A stretch of DNA of 8,404 bases from the NCBI GenBank assembly GCA_046717125.1, contig JBKJVQ010000003.1:1-8404 (forward strand), read 5' to 3'. Shown piece after piece: positions 7,364 through 8,404 of this stretch. A program made the translations under genes and the position numbers. Below the pieces are notes generated by a model. The model saw only the letters and a list, made by a program, of their open reading frames with translations, was not told the DNA's origin and searched no databases. This DNA is from JBKJVQ01 sp046717125 (GTDB taxonomy: Bacteria > Pseudomonadota > Alphaproteobacteria > Rhizobiales > Methyloligellaceae). Positions within the stretch are counted from its first letter, which is position 1. Each line of letters opens with the position of its first letter.

Positions 7364-7388
7364 GGAACAAAAGTCCTTCTTGTGCGTT
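7364..7388 (+). promoter_or_regulatory. EcfG-type general stress promoter motif
   Basis: GGAAC at 7364-7368 and CGTT at 7385-7388, separated by exactly 16 nt, match the consensus of the alphaproteobacterial general stress sigma factor EcfG (GGAAC-N16/17-CGTT). It points towards the HAMP sensor gene; transcription would start near 7395 and leave a leader of roughly 190 nt. The expected number of chance matches of this strictness in 334 bp on both strands is about 0.005, assuming equal base frequencies. Confidence 0.6.
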
Positions 7389-7452
7389 TGGGGCCCGTCG
7401 ACCGGGGAGGACTCAGTCTTTGGCCAATATGGCCGCCACATTTCCTAAAGCA

Positions 7453-7470
7453 GTTGGCACGCGCGCCAAC
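7453..7470. repeat. Interrupted palindrome, possible operator or leader hairpin
   Basis: GTTGGC at 7453-7458 and GCCAAC at 7465-7470 are perfect inverted arms around 6 nt. It lies downstream of the EcfG motif and 115 nt before the HAMP gene start, so it would be in the leader RNA of that promoter. It could be a two-fold binding site for the adjacent regulator or an RNA stem-loop. No T-run follows, so it is not a typical terminator. Confidence 0.35.
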
Positions 7471-7584
7471 ACTTGCACTTTGTTCTTCCTCCTGCCTTAT
7501 TTCACCACGATCTTGCTGCAATGCCGCGTCAGCTTGCCTCCTGCACGCGCGATTCTTGCTCCGTGTCCCGATTGAGAGCATTCC

Positions 7585-8404
7585 ATGCAAAAACTAGCGA
7601 CCCTTCCGCACGAACTCGACAACCATCACCTGCTCGCCGCGTTGCGCGCATTTCGGAACGGCGATTTTTCCGTACGGTTGCCGATCAACCTGTCCGGCAT
7701 TGAGGGGGAGATCGCGGACGCCTTCAACGAGGTGGTCGAGCAGAACGAGCGGATGACGCGCGAGTTCCAGCGGCTCGGCGACATGGTGGGCAAGGAAGGC
7801 AAGATCGGGCATCGCGCGAAGCTGCCCAATGCAACCGGTTCGTGGGCCGCCAGCGTCGATGCCGTCAACACTCTGATCGGCGATACGGTTCAGCCAACGG
7901 CCGAAATGGCGCGCGTGATCGGCGCCGTGGCGCGCGGCGATCTTTCCCAGACGATGAATCTCGAAATCGAGGGGCGGCAGCTCCGCGGCGAGTTTCTGCG
8001 TATCGGCAAGGTCGTGAACACGATGGTGGGCCAGCTCGGCTCGTTCGCCTCGGAAGTGACGCGCGTCGCGCGCGAGGTGGGCACCGAAGGCAAGCTCGGC
8101 GGTCAGGCCAAGGTGAAAGGCGTCGCCGGCACGTGGAAAGATTTGACCGACAACGTGAACGCCATGGCCGCGAATCTGACCGGCCAGGTGCGTAACATAG
8201 CCGAGGTGACGACCGCCGTCGCCAACGGCGACCTGTCGAAGAAGATCACCGTCGACGTGAAGGGCGAAATCCTTGAACTGAAGAACACCGTCAACGTCAT
8301 GGTGGATCAGCTCAACTCGTTCGCTTCGGAAGTGTCGCGCGTGGCGCGCGAAGTGGGCACCGAGGGCAAGCTCGGCGGTCAAGCGAATGTGCGCGGCGTC
8401 GCGG
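7585..8404 (+). CDS. Poly-HAMP sensor protein, N-terminal part (probable hybrid histidine kinase)
   Basis: The frame opens at ATG 7585 and runs past the right edge; 273 complete codons are visible. An in-frame TGA at 7573-7575 makes this ATG the first possible start. A weak purine-rich site (GAGAG, 7574-7578) lies 6 nt upstream. There is no signal peptide or membrane helix, so the protein is cytoplasmic. After a first HAMP-like segment (about 16-60, with NGDFSVRLP) come repeated HAMP units with the family pattern VGTEGKLGGQA, GTWKDLTDNVN, NGDLSKKITVDVKGEI and LKNTVN. Unit 1 is about 97 residues and unit 2 is 92; unit 3 is cut by the window. This architecture is typical of large soluble hybrid kinases (group III, Nik1/Os-1 type, and bacterial relatives), which continue with GAF or further HAMP units, HisKA, HATPase and receiver domains. 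Those parts are not visible, so the kinase function is inferred. Confidence 0.9.
   Translation, partial: MQKLATLPHELDNHHLLAALRAFRNGDFSVRLPINLSGIEGEIADAFNEVVEQNERMTREFQRLGDMVGKEGKIGHRAKLPNATGSWAASVDAVNTLIGDTVQPTAEMARVIGAVARGDLSQTMNLEIEGRQLRGEFLRIGKVVNTMVGQLGSFASEVTRVAREVGTEGKLGGQAKVKGVAGTWKDLTDNVNAMAANLTGQVRNIAEVTTAVANGDLSKKITVDVKGEILELKNTVNVMVDQLNSFASEVSRVAREVGTEGKLGGQANVRGVA
8041..8404 (+). repeat. Tandem 276-bp HAMP-unit repeat within the sensor gene
   Basis: The sequence at 8041-8128 recurs at 8317-8404 with an exact 276-bp (92-codon) period; 76 of the 88 comparable bases agree. Most differences are synonymous third-position changes, and only three of the 29 complete codons change the residue. 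This is a protein repeat kept by selection rather than a mobile DNA repeat. The second copy continues beyond the window. Confidence 0.85.

Larger units (their letters stand above)
7251..7584. other. Divergent intergenic region between regulator and HAMP sensor genes
   Basis: A 334-bp stretch without a convincing gene, visibly less GC-rich than its flanks, especially at 7335-7385. It should hold the promoters of both the leftward regulator/DUF5985 cluster and the rightward HAMP gene. It contains an EcfG-type promoter match at 7364-7388, a small interrupted palindrome GGCCA-ATA-TGGCC at 7422-7434, and a larger one at 7453-7470. Short open frames exist here on both strands, but they lack ribosome sites and recognisable protein features. 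I see no clear sigma-70 promoter for the leftward genes. Confidence 0.7.

Noticed and set aside
7473..7502. TTGCAC-N18-TTATTT as a sigma-70 promoter for the HAMP gene
   Set aside because: Only about half of the -35 positions and few of the -10 positions match the consensus; expected by chance in this more AT-rich stretch.
7279..7597. Two overlapping + strand frames of about 100 codons, and a minus-strand frame, in the intergenic region
   Set aside because: No ribosome-binding site, mixed unconvincing composition, and they span the promoter motif and palindrome; one also overlaps the start of the HAMP gene.
7594..8382. A 262-codon minus-strand frame with apparent internal repeats
   Set aside because: Its repeats are only the antisense image of the HAMP repeats on the + strand.

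Overview
The window is GC-rich. Codon use, the short PutA that lacks a DNA-binding domain, and an EcfG-type promoter motif together suggest an alphaproteobacterium, probably of the Hyphomicrobiales (Rhizobiales). That assignment is inference from gene content; no rRNA or other phylogenetic marker is present. There is no sign of an insertion sequence, phage, CRISPR array, tRNA or rRNA.

Region 1 (1-3093, + strand) is the 3' part of a copper-handling operon. It holds the C-terminal end of a probable secreted protein, then a small Met/His-rich secreted DUF305 protein, then a Cu(I)-type P1B ATPase. The ATPase carries a His-rich tail, a YHS domain and a heavy-metal-binding domain instead of a classical CxxC HMA domain. 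The likely joint role is periplasmic binding of copper plus export of Cu(I) from the cytoplasm.

Region 2 (3098-7250, - strand) runs towards the copper operon. In transcription order it holds a small winged-helix-like regulator (TTG start), two tandem three-helix membrane proteins of the DUF5985 type, and putA (proline to glutamate). The first three genes are tightly packed, with gaps of 3 and 13 bp. putA follows after about 63 bp and may be co-transcribed or have its own promoter. copA and putA meet tail to tail with 4 bp between their stop codons.

Region 3 (7251-7584) is a 334-bp divergent intergenic region, less GC-rich than its surroundings. It holds an exact match to the EcfG general-stress promoter consensus (GGAAC-N16-CGTT) pointing right, and an interrupted palindrome.

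Region 4 (7585-8404, + strand) is the N-terminal part of a cytoplasmic poly-HAMP protein of the kind that usually continues into a large hybrid histidine kinase; it runs off the window. The least understood part is the divergent unit formed by this sensor with the regulator and the two DUF5985 membrane proteins. It could be a stress-controlled sensing module of unknown signal. That is a hypothesis from gene order and the promoter motif only.
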